Origin: Nitrospirales bacterium
Lineage (GTDB): Bacteria > Nitrospirota > Nitrospiria > Nitrospirales > UBA8639
Reading direction: 5' to 3'
Assembly: GCA_031315915.1 (NCBI GenBank)
Contig: JALDRK010000002.1
Span: forward strand, 62,001-126,000
Length of the DNA stretch: 64,000 nucleotides
The position numbers were made by a program, and so were the translations under genes. Below are positions 9,622-19,500 of the stretch, piece by piece (the stretch's first letter is position 1; every line of letters starts with the position of its first letter). Under the pieces are notes generated by a model. That model made no database searches. It was given only the letters and a program-made list of their open reading frames with translations, and was not told the origin of the DNA.

Positions 9622-10263
9622 TTAGGATATCCTGAGGGTTCGAGTTTTATGATGCAGCATCCGCATCCGCCAGGCATCCCGAATCACGAAAAAGGCGGAA
9701 CGAAGGAAAATGGTCGCTATACCCAACCCCACCAGAAGATCCGGCCATTGAGAAGCCGTCATCCAGACACCGGCGGCTGCGATCAGGACCAACACATTCG
9801 CCAGAATATCGTTACGCGAGCACAGCCACACCGATCGCATATTGATATCCTCCGAACGATGTCGCCGCAAAAGCAGGAAACACACACCGTTGGCTGACAG
9901 GGCCAAGAGGCCGATGACTCCGATCGTTTCATAGGAAGGAATTGCAGGGTAGAGCAACTTGTAGACGCCTTCTGCCAATACACACCCGCCAAAGACTAAC
10001 ATGAGCAAGCCCTTGAAAAGGGCTGCCATCGCTTTCCAGAAATCGTTTTTTTTGACAACATACAGACTCACCCCATACACCAAGGCATCGCCGAGCATAT
10101 CGAGGGAATCGGCGAGTAAGGCCGTTGATCGGGCCATGATCCCTGATACAATTTCGACGATGAACATGCCCGCGTTGATCCCCAAAACGATTTTCAGCGT
10201 ATGGGATTGGCGTGTCTGCAGTTTTTCAATTTCACATGTGGCGTTCGTACAGCAATCTGCCAT
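9622..10263 (-). CDS. Cation diffusion facilitator-like transporter
   Basis: The product has about six membrane segments. The LLADSLDMLGDALVYGVSLY stretch in TM2 matches the CDF family's metal-binding helix (D and N/D positions), although TM5 shows SRNDILANVLV in place of HxxxD. The N-terminus MADCCTNATCEIEKLQ holds a CC-x4-C cluster that may bind metal. ATG 10263 is used, 12 bases after the stop of the MFS gene, so the two are likely co-transcribed. CDF proteins exchange divalent cations for protons. The protein lacks a long C-terminal cytoplasmic domain. Confidence 0.8.
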   Translation of the reverse strand: MADCCTNATCEIEKLQTRQSHTLKIVLGINAGMFIVEIVSGIMARSTALLADSLDMLGDALVYGVSLYVVKKNDFWKAMAALFKGLLMLVFGGCVLAEGVYKLLYPAIPSYETIGVIGLLALSANGVCFLLLRRHRSEDINMRSVWLCSRNDILANVLVLIAAAGVWMTASQWPDLLVGLGIATIFLRSAFFVIRDAWRMRMLHHKTRTLRIS

Positions 10264-10274
10264 CTTCCCAACTC

Positions 10275-11519
10275 TCAAGCATTAGAAATTTTTTTAACGC
10301 TATCGGCTGTTTCAGTCGATGTCATGGGCCAATGTGCCATAAGACCGACGAACGCCAGCGCCGTGAAACCTGCCCCGGCCAAAAACGTGGCGGACGGACC
10401 GAATTGATCCCACAGAAACCCTGCAAGCAGACTGGCGATAAAGAGCATCACGCCGCACACAAGATTAAAGATACCGAAGGCACTCCCACGGTGTTCGGCC
10501 GGAGCGGCTCCGGCAATGAGTGTAGCCAGCAGTCCCTGAGTCAGGCCCATGTGAATTCCCCAGAGTGCCACACCAAGCAACACACCGGCCACTCCGCTCG
10601 CAAGCGCCAAGACGACATCGGCAAGAATCAATATGATGAATCCGGCCGCCAGCAGATTTCGAGGATTTTTGCGGTCGGCGAAAACACCGGACGGATAGGC
10701 CGAGGCGGCATAAGCCGCACTCATGATGACCATGACCAACGGGAGAAACGTGAGCGTCAGACCGGCATGTTCGGCCCTCAATACCAGGAACGCTTCACTA
10801 AAGCGTGCCATCGTCAATATTCCTCCCACAATGACAATCCACCAATACACTCGACCCAAGCGCGGAAAAGTCAGTTGCCGCGGGTTGAGCGTACGGTCGG
10901 CTTCTCCGGAATGAAGAGGCGTGGGCTCGCTCACCCCCACCATCAGAAACATCACTGCCATCAGGGCCGGAATGACTGCGACCCACAGCACCATCCGGAT
11001 ATCGTTGGCCAGCAGTGCCATCAGCACCATCGCCAACAAGGGACCAATGAACGCACCGATGGTGTCGAGGGTTTGCCGCAATCCATAACATGTCCCCCGC
11101 AAACCCGGAGGCGCGAGATCGGCAATGAGCGCATCACGCGGTGCACCACGGATGCCTTTTCCCACACGATCAAGAAAGCGGGCCAAGAAGACCGCGGATA
11201 AACCGGACGCAAGCGGGAACAGCGGCTTCGTTATCGCCGCAAGCCCGTACCCGATCACCACGAGCAGTTTGCGTTTTCTCCAATAGTCACTGAGCACACC
11301 TGAAAACACCTTGAGAACCATGGCCGTACCTTCGGCCAAGCCCTCAATAATCCCCACCGATACAAAACTGGCTCCGAGCACGGACACCATGAACACCGGC
11401 AGCAGGCTATGAATGAGTTCCGAAGACATGTCCATGAAGAGACTGACCATTCCCAACGCCCAAATACCTCGTGGGATAGCCGGTCGTCTGGTCGGAGGTG
11501 AAAACGGAAGTTTACACAT
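10275..11519 (-). CDS. Major facilitator superfamily transporter
   Basis: The 414-residue protein has twelve predicted membrane segments. Typical MFS loop motifs are present: GVLSDYWRKRK between TM2 and TM3 and FLARFLDRVGKGIRGAPRDA between TM4 and TM5. The latter resembles MFS proteins often found beside heavy-metal genes. Substrate is unknown. It precedes the CDF gene by 11 bases and is divergent from merR, which could regulate it through the shared 11520-11701 region. Confidence 0.88.
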   Translation of the reverse strand: MCKLPFSPPTRRPAIPRGIWALGMVSLFMDMSSELIHSLLPVFMVSVLGASFVSVGIIEGLAEGTAMVLKVFSGVLSDYWRKRKLLVVIGYGLAAITKPLFPLASGLSAVFLARFLDRVGKGIRGAPRDALIADLAPPGLRGTCYGLRQTLDTIGAFIGPLLAMVLMALLANDIRMVLWVAVIPALMAVMFLMVGVSEPTPLHSGEADRTLNPRQLTFPRLGRVYWWIVIVGGILTMARFSEAFLVLRAEHAGLTLTFLPLVMVIMSAAYAASAYPSGVFADRKNPRNLLAAGFIILILADVVLALASGVAGVLLGVALWGIHMGLTQGLLATLIAGAAPAEHRGSAFGIFNLVCGVMLFIASLLAGFLWDQFGPSATFLAGAGFTALAFVGLMAHWPMTSTETADSVKKISNA

Positions 11520-11663
11520 ACCGATAGAGGATCAGGACAGACTCTTACTATACTGAGGTTGAAGACTATTCTGATGCATCAAATCATTGGACTTTTTACC
11601 TTTTCCGCCCCCTTACTTCTGGCATAAATAGAGGACTCAACACAAGGCGGGCAAATTTTTCTC

Positions 11664-11701
11664 TTGACTCGGGACTATGGTACGGAGTGTAACTTACCGC
11701 T
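11664..11701 (+). promoter_or_regulatory. MerR-type promoter/operator of merR, possibly leaderless
   Basis: TTGACT at 11664-11669 and TAACTT at 11690-11695 are separated by 20 bases, the over-long spacer typical of promoters activated by MerR-family proteins. The spacer holds an imperfect dyad (ACTCGGGAC, then GGTACGGAGT) and the whole site resembles the Tn501-type mer promoter. The expected transcription start falls on or next to the ATG at 11702, so the message would have no leader. Confidence 0.65.
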
Positions 11702-12133
11702 ATGAAGATCGGTGAAATCGCGAAACAGGCTCAAGTGGGAATCGAAACCATCCGCTTTTATGAGCGAAAAGGATTACTGGGGCAACCCCCACGAACACCC
11801 GGTGGTTATCGTGTCTATCCACGTGAGGCGATCGCCCAAATCCGGTTCATCAAACGGGCCAAGGAGCTAGGGTTCTCCTTATCAGAGATTGCCGACCTCT
11901 TATCCCTAGCCACCAATCCCACGGCGACCTGTGCTGATGTCAAACACCGTGCGATGGACAAACTTTCGGCTATCCGGGAACGCATGACGGATCTTCAACG
12001 GATGAAACGGGCACTGGGCCGGCTCGTGGCATCCTGCAATGGGCGCGGGCCTATCGACCATTGTCCTATCATTGAATGCTTCGGAACATTACAACCAAAG
12101 GAGGTTGCTCATGAAGAAGACACGTCAAATTGA
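11702..12133 (+). CDS. merR: MerR family metal-responsive regulator
   Basis: The N-terminal winged helix-turn-helix (MKIGEIAKQAQVGIETIRFY) and a coiled-coil dimerisation helix are typical of MerR. Three cysteines stand in the right places for thiolate metal binding: TCAD at about 80, SCNG at about 115 and HCPIIE at about 125. This fits a Hg(II)-MerR or a related Zn/Cd/Pb sensor. The adjacent thioredoxin-like and MerF genes favour mercury. The 3' end overlaps the next gene by 23 bases. Confidence 0.85.
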   Translation: MKIGEIAKQAQVGIETIRFYERKGLLGQPPRTPGGYRVYPREAIAQIRFIKRAKELGFSLSEIADLLSLATNPTATCADVKHRAMDKLSAIRERMTDLQRMKRALGRLVASCNGRGPIDHCPIIECFGTLQPKEVAHEEDTSN

Positions 12134-12380
12134 AATATTTAGTGCCGGGTGCCAGATCTGTGAAGACACGGTAAACCTTGTCAAGCAACTGGCTTGCCCA
12201 TCCTGCGAAGTCACCGTTCTTGACATGAAGAATCACATCGTGGCTCAACGCGCCGGATCACTAGGGATTCGCACAGTTCCGACTGTCGTGGTAGACGGTC
12301 GATTAGCGGAATGTTGCGCGGAAGGCGGTCCTAGTGAACAGGTCCTGCGGGCAGCGGGAATCGGCACGCCCGTCAGCTAA
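12111..12380 (+). CDS. Thioredoxin-like small redox protein
   Basis: The 89-residue protein opens with a beta strand and GCQICEDTVNLV, a CxxC active site at about residues 14-17. A second CPSC at about 30-33 and the cis-proline loop RTVPTVVVDG follow, as in thioredoxin/glutaredoxin folds. ATG 12111 has a strong AAAGGAGG and lies inside the 3' end of merR, implying translational coupling. In mer-like loci such proteins may handle metal-thiol chemistry; that role is inference. Confidence 0.8.
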   Translation: MKKTRQIEIFSAGCQICEDTVNLVKQLACPSCEVTVLDMKNHIVAQRAGSLGIRTVPTVVVDGRLAECCAEGGPSEQVLRAAGIGTPVS

Positions 12381-12414
12381 AGAAAACTGGTTTGCCATTC
12401 AGTGTCATGGCCCC

Positions 12415-12642
12415 ATGAAGAGAGAATCGACGAACGTATGGACAGTTTCCGAAATCACAGGAACTTTTGTCGCGTCCCTGTGTTGTTTTACTCCGTTGGC
12501 AGTTTTGGGATTGAGTGCGGGCGGCCTAGGCTACATGACCGGGTATATTGATTATTTTGCCCTGCCCGTATTTGCCATCTCGATAGGGATGATCGGATAT
12601 GGTCTTTTTCGAAAGAGCTGTTATCGAAAACCCCAAGGTTGA
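12415..12642 (+). CDS. merF: MerF-like mercury transport protein
   Basis: The 75-residue protein has two membrane helices. The first contains the paired cysteines in ASLCCFTPLAVLGL and the second begins at TGYIDYFALP, both conserved in MerF; a further cysteine follows in FRKSCYRK. MerF brings Hg(II) across the inner membrane. The start at ATG 12415 gives the normal family length. It follows the thioredoxin-like gene after 34 bases in the same operon. Confidence 0.88.
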   Translation: MKRESTNVWTVSEITGTFVASLCCFTPLAVLGLSAGGLGYMTGYIDYFALPVFAISIGMIGYGLFRKSCYRKPQG

Positions 12643-12649
12643 TACCCCC

Positions 12650-12847
12650 ATGCTCCTCACATCTACGATCCACTGTCCCCATTGTTCGGGATTAATGGAA
12701 GAAGTCATGCCAATCGACGCATGCCAGGTCATATATCCCTGCCCACAATGTGGGGCCATTCTGAAACCCAAGGCCGGAGATTGCTGCGTGTTTTGCTCCT
12801 ACGGCACCGTTCCTTGTCCTCCTATTCAGAAGGAGATCGGGTGCTGA
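12650..12847 (+). CDS. GDCCVxC-motif small cysteine-rich protein
   Basis: The 65-residue product has CPHCSG near the start, CPQCGA in the middle and the family signature GDCCVFCSYG near the end. Similar small proteins, some of them selenoproteins, are named after the GDCCVxC motif and often follow merF. Function is unknown; the cysteine pairs suggest metal or redox chemistry. It starts 7 bases after merF and is the last gene of the mini-operon. No mercuric reductase gene follows. Confidence 0.8.
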   Translation: MLLTSTIHCPHCSGLMEEVMPIDACQVIYPCPQCGAILKPKAGDCCVFCSYGTVPCPPIQKEIGC

Positions 12848-12946
12848 AGAACTGGACATAGGCCAGACGAGGCCCGACAGGGCATTGATGAGGGAACAAA
12901 ATTAAATATTCTTTCATTCTTGTACTTAACGGTTGCTGAGTTTACA

Positions 12947-13315
12947 ATGTCCGTGATGCGACCTTCCCCAAAATTCCTGGCCCTTTTTCTTATCGGTCTG
13001 TTCCTCGCGTTCAGCTTCAATGCCTATGCCTGTGTGGTGACGGTCTATCCTGCCACGCCGGTGACATCCGGCAGCGATTGCACCAAACCAGGAAAGGAGC
13101 CGGTCACCCAGTTTTGCGACGGGTTTAAAACACTGGCCGTGCAATCCGTGGCAGATTTTTCCTCATTCAATCTGTCACATGTGGTTTTTGCCGAAAACTC
13201 GTTTTATCCTTTTTTGACTCCCGCAACAACCGGTCCATTTCTTCCCACCATTGCCAGTGAGAGTCTTTCGCCTCCTAGGGACATCCATATCCTTATCTCC
13301 GTGTTTCGCATTTGA
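12947..13315 (+). CDS. Small exported hypothetical protein preceding the efflux operon
   Basis: The product begins with a clear signal peptide (FLALFLIGLFLAFSFNAYAC) and ends PPRDIHILISVFRI. Short exported proteins with a C-terminal PPxxxxLxxxFLI-like tail often sit just ahead of CzcCBA/CusCBA operons; their role is unknown. ATG 12947 is chosen over an upstream TTG at 12920 because it starts the hydrophobic leader; ATG 12956 is also possible. It precedes cusC by 170 bases. Confidence 0.6.
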   Translation: MSVMRPSPKFLALFLIGLFLAFSFNAYACVVTVYPATPVTSGSDCTKPGKEPVTQFCDGFKTLAVQSVADFSSFNLSHVVFAENSFYPFLTPATTGPFLPTIASESLSPPRDIHILISVFRI

Positions 13316-13485
13316 TACCCTCCGCATTTTTGCATTAACACCCATTTTCTGAATTCACGCAAGACGGGATTGAGATCGGGTTTCTTCACGACCGATCGAC
13401 AGGGTGTTCTCCCTTTTCCTGCATTCATGGCTTTCAAGCAGGAAATGACACAACCCCTGAACCCGACAGATAGGCGGAGAATCTC

Positions 13486-14760
13486 ATGGACAACCCAATT
13501 CGGACATACCTATTGCCGGTTTCTTTCGGTTTCTTTGTATTTTTTACTCCTATGGCCCTTCCGGCTGAACCGTTGCCTGGATCGGACCAAACCTTGCTGC
13601 TTGCCCCCTTGGTCCAAGAAGCAATTGACCGGAACCCTGAGATTGCGGCGACACGAGAGCAGGTTCAAGTCCTGAATGCCCGCGTCCCGCAAGTCCGTAC
13701 GCTCGATGACCCCGAAGTGAAAATCCAACTCTGGAATACACCCGAGTCGTTGAATGTCACCAAAACGGACTCAACCATTTATGGAATCGCTCAGCGCTTC
13801 CCTGTTCCCGGTCTCTTGTCTCAACAAGAGGAGATGGCCGTTCGGGAAGCGCAACAAGCGGAGCAACGACTGGCTGCCAAGGTTCAGGAAATTATCGCAT
13901 CGGTCACGGTAGCCTATTATGAGTTGTTTTATGCGCATACCGCTCTGGATATTCACCATGAGCAAGTCAATCTGCTCCGACAGTTTTTTCAAATCGCCAA
14001 TGCCAAATTTAAAGTCGGAAAAGGCACCCAAGTGGATGTCTTGCGAGCACAGGTGGAACTGTCCAAACTCTTCATGCATTTACCCATCCTGGAACAACGA
14101 CGGGAAACCGCCAGAGCGCATTTGAATACCCTCCTCGATCGTGCCCCGCTCGCTTCTCTTGGAACCCCAGAGGCTCCCAAGGCGGACCCGGTGACCTTCT
14201 CTCTGGACAGGCTTCAGGAAGACGCGCTGCGAATCCGTCCGGAACTTCAAGAAGCGGGTTGGGCCGTGGCCCAGTTCCAGTCAGCCACCAAACTTGCCAA
14301 ATTGCGCTACTTCCCACAATTGCGGGTTGAACTTCAGCGCTGGCAAAACTTTCAGGCCGATGACGGCTTCGGAGGAAATGTGACTCTCAACATTCCGTTT
14401 TCCTTTTGGACGAAGCCCAAATATGACGCGGGCGTCCGGGAAGCCGCCGCACACGTGGCGGCCGCCCAGGCCAGAAAAAAAACACTGGAGAATCTCACGC
14501 GTTTTCAAATTAAGGATCTCGTGTCGCAAATTCAGGCCACGCAACAGGTTCTGGCTCTCTTTACCACGACGGTTCTTCCCCAAGCGAAACATACGCTGAA
14601 AGCGGCGCATGCCGGCTATCGGACGGATCGCACGGATTTTTTAGATTTGATCGATGCGGAGCGCGCGTTGATCAGTTACCAACTGGAATATTTCCGGGCC
14701 CTTGTCGATCGCGAACACCAGATTGCACAACTTCAACGGGTCGTCGGCAAGGAACTGTGA
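13486..14760 (+). CDS. cusC: CusC-like TolC family outer-membrane efflux protein
   Basis: A Sec signal (about residues 1-26) is followed by two outer-membrane-efflux repeats rich in long amphipathic helices. These include VRTLDDPEVKIQLWNTPE and, late, LDLIDAERALISYQLEYF, which is typical of CzcC/CusC proteins. It forms the trimeric outer-membrane channel of a tripartite pump. It is 16 bases from cusB and is the first gene of the pump operon. There is no lipobox cysteine, unlike E. coli CusC. Confidence 0.88.
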   Translation: MDNPIRTYLLPVSFGFFVFFTPMALPAEPLPGSDQTLLLAPLVQEAIDRNPEIAATREQVQVLNARVPQVRTLDDPEVKIQLWNTPESLNVTKTDSTIYGIAQRFPVPGLLSQQEEMAVREAQQAEQRLAAKVQEIIASVTVAYYELFYAHTALDIHHEQVNLLRQFFQIANAKFKVGKGTQVDVLRAQVELSKLFMHLPILEQRRETARAHLNTLLDRAPLASLGTPEAPKADPVTFSLDRLQEDALRIRPELQEAGWAVAQFQSATKLAKLRYFPQLRVELQRWQNFQADDGFGGNVTLNIPFSFWTKPKYDAGVREAAAHVAAAQARKKTLENLTRFQIKDLVSQIQATQQVLALFTTTVLPQAKHTLKAAHAGYRTDRTDFLDLIDAERALISYQLEYFRALVDREHQIAQLQRVVGKEL

Positions 14761-14776
14761 CGCGGAGGGATATCCC

Positions 14777-16495
14777 ATGCTTACCCTGCACTCCTCACGA
14801 TTCCGCTGGGTCCTGATCGGACTGGCGGTTGGCCTCCTTGGAGCGGTCCTGATTCTGTTCAAAGAATCCCTCTGGACAGCCGTTGAATCCATGCGGACCG
14901 AAACGGTTGATGACTCCAGCAAACCGAAACAGGCAAAACCCGATAAGGAACCCAATTCCGGAATGCCCTCCAAGGAACCGAGAAACCTTCAGGCCACAGC
15001 CATGGTTTCATCGGCACGCCAGCAATTGATAGGCGTGAAAACCGCCCTGGTGGGCAAACACACACTTCAAACCGAGATCCGGGCTGTCGGCAAAGTGGAA
15101 TATGACGAACAGCGCCTGACACATGTCAATCTTCGCCTCGCAGGTTGGGTGGAAGATCTGTTCGTGGACTATACGGGTCAAATGGTTCGTCAAGGTCAGC
15201 CGTTATTTACCCTGTACAGCCAGGAACTTGTGGCGGCTCAGGAAGAGTATCTCCTGGCCGTGCAGGCTACTGCGGACATTCAGGAAAGTCCGCTTGCGGA
15301 AGTCCGGCAGCAAGGAAGGCAATTGGTACATGCCGCTCGCGATCGTCTCCGGTTGTGGACGATTACCGACGACCAAATTGCGGATCTGGTTCGACGCGGC
15401 ACTCCTCAAACCTATGTGACTATCTATTCTCCGGCCACGGGATTCGTCATAGACAAACAGGTGTTCAAGGGCATGTATGTCAAGCCTGAAATGACGGTCT
15501 ACACCATCGCCGATCTGTCAACCGTGTGGGTGCACGCCGACGTCTTTGAATACGAAATGCCTTTTCTTCAGGTTGGCCAGTCGGGCCTTCTGACCCTGGA
15601 TGCCTACCCCGAAGACACGTTTCAAGGAGACATTACCTATATCTATCCGTACTTGAGCACCAGGACACGAACCGTGAAGGTCCGCCTGGTGTTTTCCAAC
15701 TCCCAATTGAAACTGAAACCGGACATGTACGGAACCGTACGCATTCAGGTGAACCGGGGAAATCGACTGGCGGTGCCTGAAGAAGCGGTGCTGGATTCCG
15801 GGACACGGACAGTCGTGTTTGTGGCTGAGAAAGAAGGCATGTTCCAACCGCGCGAAGTCACGCTGGGCCCCAAAGTCGGCTCGTATTACGAAATCGTCTC
15901 AGGGCTTCAACAGGATGAACGCATTGTCACCTCGGGCACGTTTCTTCTGGATTCGGAAAGTAAGCTCATGGCCAGCACCAACATGATGGGCGCGCTGGGA
16001 ATGGGTGGAGTCAAGATGGAAAAGGCCCACATGGGCAAGATGGACATGCCGGGCATGAATATGAATGACATGGATATGAGTGAAATGGACAGCGGGCAGA
16101 TGGAGCAAACCCGGAACAGGTCATCAACAGAGACCGTTGCGGGTGAAATAGAAAAGCATGCGGACGGACTCACCTTCCTCCTTTCCACCAATCCTTCGCC
16201 CATGCAGGTGGGAAAAAACCGAATTCAGGTCGCCCTCAGGGATGAACACGGGAAGCCGGTCACCAATGCCCAAACCCGACTGACGTTTACTATGCCGGGC
16301 ATGCATCCAGCCACGATCTCCATGTCACCGACTGCACAAGGAACCTATGAAGCCACGGTCGACCTCGGAATGGCCGGCCGCTGGGACCTGAGCATCTCCA
16401 TCCAGCGTGCCGGTCATTCCGATCTTCAGGAAACCTTTTCCCTGGAGGTCGATGAAGGAACAAAGCCCGGGATGTCCGGGATGCCAGGAATGTGA
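14777..16495 (+). CDS. cusB: CusB-like membrane fusion protein with Met-rich linker and YtkA-like domain
   Basis: The 572-residue periplasmic adaptor is anchored by one N-terminal helix. It then shows the RND adaptor core: barrel-sandwich VNLRLAGWVEDLFVDYTG, helical hairpin, then VYTIADLSTVWVHADVFE. After residue 400 comes a linker extremely rich in methionine with some histidine (about 405-445). A second domain with TPxxxG-like features (LTFTMPGMHPATISM) resembles YtkA/FixH-type domains. Methionines bind Cu(I) or Ag(I) in CusB. ATG 14777 follows GCGGAGG; it is between cusC and cusA. Confidence 0.88.
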   Translation: MLTLHSSRFRWVLIGLAVGLLGAVLILFKESLWTAVESMRTETVDDSSKPKQAKPDKEPNSGMPSKEPRNLQATAMVSSARQQLIGVKTALVGKHTLQTEIRAVGKVEYDEQRLTHVNLRLAGWVEDLFVDYTGQMVRQGQPLFTLYSQELVAAQEEYLLAVQATADIQESPLAEVRQQGRQLVHAARDRLRLWTITDDQIADLVRRGTPQTYVTIYSPATGFVIDKQVFKGMYVKPEMTVYTIADLSTVWVHADVFEYEMPFLQVGQSGLLTLDAYPEDTFQGDITYIYPYLSTRTRTVKVRLVFSNSQLKLKPDMYGTVRIQVNRGNRLAVPEEAVLDSGTRTVVFVAEKEGMFQPREVTLGPKVGSYYEIVSGLQQDERIVTSGTFLLDSESKLMASTNMMGALGMGGVKMEKAHMGKMDMPGMNMNDMDMSEMDSGQMEQTRNRSSTETVAGEIEKHADGLTFLLSTNPSPMQVGKNRIQVALRDEHGKPVTNAQTRLTFTMPGMHPATISMSPTAQGTYEATVDLGMAGRWDLSISIQRAGHSDLQETFSLEVDEGTKPGMSGMPGM

Positions 16496-16505
16496 GTGAA
16501 ATCCC

Positions 16506-19500
16506 ATGATCGAACGAATTATCGACTGGAGTTCGCGTAACGGGTTTTTAGTGGGCATGCTCACCCTGCTCCTGATGGGTTGGGGAATCTGGGTCGTGGC
16601 CCGCACTCCGCTGGATGCCCTGCCGGATGTCTCGGACGTTCAGGTCATTGTGCTCACCGAATGGCCGGGGCGCAGTCCGGATCTGGTTGAGGATCAGATC
16701 ACCTACCCGATTGTCACCTCGATGCTAGGCGCTCCACGCATCAAGTATGTGCGGGGGCAATCGTTTCTGGGTTTATCTTTTGTCTATATCGTGTTCCAAG
16801 ACGGGACCGACATGTATTGGGCAAGGAGCCGGGCTGTGGAATATTTACAAGGGGTGACGGACAAACTGCCTGAAGGCGTATCTCCCACCTTGGGGCCGGA
16901 TGCCACCGGTGTGGGCTGGGTCTTTCAATATGCCCTGGTGGACGGGAGCGGCCGTCAAAGCTTGGCTGATCTCCGCTCGTTTCAGGATTGGCACCTGCGC
17001 TTTTGGCTCCAAAGCATCCCCGGCGTGGCCGAAGTCGCCTCCATCGGTGGGTTCGTCAAACAGTATCAAATCCAAGTCGATCCGGTGAAACTACAAGGGT
17101 ATGGCATCGGCCTCTCAGAGGTGATCCAGGCTGTTCGCCGCAGTAACAATGAAGTGGGCGGACGGATCATTGAGGCCAGTGAACGGGAATATATGGTCCG
17201 GGGCCGGGGGTATATTCGTTCTCAGAATGATCTGCGGACCATTCCGGTGGGAACGGATGCTCGTGGGACTCCGATTACGGTCCAGGAAGTGGCTGAAGTG
17301 ACCATCGGACCCGATCTCCGACGAGGCATCGCCGAGTTGGATGGCACCGGAGAAGTCGTCGGAGGCATCGTGATCATGCGCTATGGGGAAAATGCCCTCG
17401 CCGTGATCGATCGAGTCAAACAGAAACTACAGGAAGTGGAGCCTTCTCTGCCGGAGGGGATTCGTATCGTGTCCGTCTATGACCGGTCGGACCTGATCCA
17501 TCGAGCGATGGCCACCTTAAAAGACAAGCTGCTTGAAATCAGCTTCGTGGTCAGCCTCGTTACCGTGGTGTTTCTCTTTCACCTTCGATCGGCCCTGGTC
17601 CCGATTCTTCTGCTCCCGGTATCCATCCTTCTCTCGTTTCTGGCGATGTATTATCTGGGAATCAGCTCGAATATTATGTCGATCTCCGGGATTGCGATTG
17701 CGATTGGGGCCATGGTGGATGCCGTTATGGTCATGGTGGAAAATGCCCACCGCCGCCTGGAAGAGTGGGAACAGCGCGGTCGTCCGGGTTCCCGGCACTC
17801 CGTCATTCTTCATGCGGCCCAGGAAGTCGGGCGTCCGCTCTTTTTTTCCTTGCTGATTATCACGGTTTCCTTTTTACCGATTTTTACCCTGGAAGCTCAG
17901 GAAGGCCGTTTGTTCAAACCGCTGGCCTATACCAAAACCTTTGCCATGTTGTTTGCGGCGATTGTTTCCATCACATTGGCTCCCCTGTTCATGCGGTGGT
18001 GTATTCGCGGCCGCATGACTTCCCAAAGGAAAAATCCCGTGAATCGATTCCTGATTTGGATGTATGCTCCACTCGTGAAAGGCGTGTTGCGTATTCGATG
18101 GCTGGTCGTCGGCATCGCGGTAGCCGGCGTCATCGTCGTCGTACCCGTTTATCATAGATTGGGGTCTGAATTTATGCCTCCCCTCAACGAGGGCACGCTG
18201 CTCTCTATGCCCACCTCGCTACCCGGTCTTTCGGTTCAAAAAGCCTCTCAGATCCTTCAAACGCAGGATCGACTCTTGAAAGAATTTCCCGAGGTGGAGC
18301 GTGTGTTCGGAAAAATGGGGCGCGCCCGTACGGCTACCGATCCCGCCCCATTGAACATGGCCGAAACCCTGGTGACCCTTAAACCTCAAGAAGAGTGGCG
18401 TCCAAACATGACCTGGGACACCCTCATTACCGAAATGGACCGACGCGTGAAATTACCCGGAATGCCGAATATTTGGTGGATGCCCATTCAAACCAGAACC
18501 GAAATGCTCGCCACCGGCATCCGGAGTCCTTTAGGGATAAAAATCTTAGGGCCCCGACTTCAGGAGTTGGAACGTTTGGGATTACAGATTGAAGGGTTAC
18601 TCCAATCGCTTCCAGGTACCCGAAGTGCGTATGCCGAACGCCTGACCGGCGGTTATTATCTGGACATCGAGGTGGATCGTGTGGCGGCTGCGCGATATGG
18701 TTTGACGGTGGGGGATGTGCAGGACGTCATCGAGTCCGCCATTGGCGGGAAAAATATTTCCTGGACCGTGGAAGGCCGTGAACGCTATCCCATCAACGTG
18801 CGGTACCCTCGCGACCTCCGTCAGGACGTCGAGGCCCTCAAGCGCGTACTGGTGACCACGCCCCAAGGCGAGCATATTCCGCTTGCACAACTTTCCACGA
18901 TCTCCAAAACCACCGGTCCGCCGTCCATCAGGGATGAAAACGGGTCTCTCGCCAGTATTGTGTTTGTGGATGTCGCCGGCCAAGACCTGGGTACCTACGT
19001 GGACAAAGCCAAGGCTCTTATCCGGGAACACATCACGTTTCCGGCAGGGTATTCACTCCAATGGGCAGGCCAGTATCAATACCTCGAACGGGCCGAGCAA
19101 CAATTGCGTATCGTCATTCCCCTCACGCTGTTCCTCATTATGATCCTCCTCTATCTGAATTTTCATTCTCTCCCGCGCTGCCTTTTGGTTCTGCTTTCGG
19201 TTCCCTTTGCTTGGGTGGGTGCGATCCTGTATTTGCATTACCTTGACTACCATCTGAGTGTCGCGGTCTGGGTAGGTTTCATTGCCTTGGCCGGAGTCGC
19301 GGCAGAAACCGGAATCATCATGATTATGTTTCTGGATGACGCCTGCACCCGTCGGCAACAGGAAAACCGTCTGCTGTCTCTGGCTGATCTTCGAGAGGCA
19401 ATCATCGAAGGCGCCGTCTTGCGAGTTCGCCCAAAAATCATGACGGCCTCGGCCATTATCTTAGGCTTACTCCCCATCATGTGGTCTCAGGGAACGGGGG

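Noticed and set aside
10212-11201. 329-codon plus-strand frame rich in His, Gln and Arg
   Set aside because: It is antisense to the well-supported MFS gene and has the skewed composition of a shadow frame.
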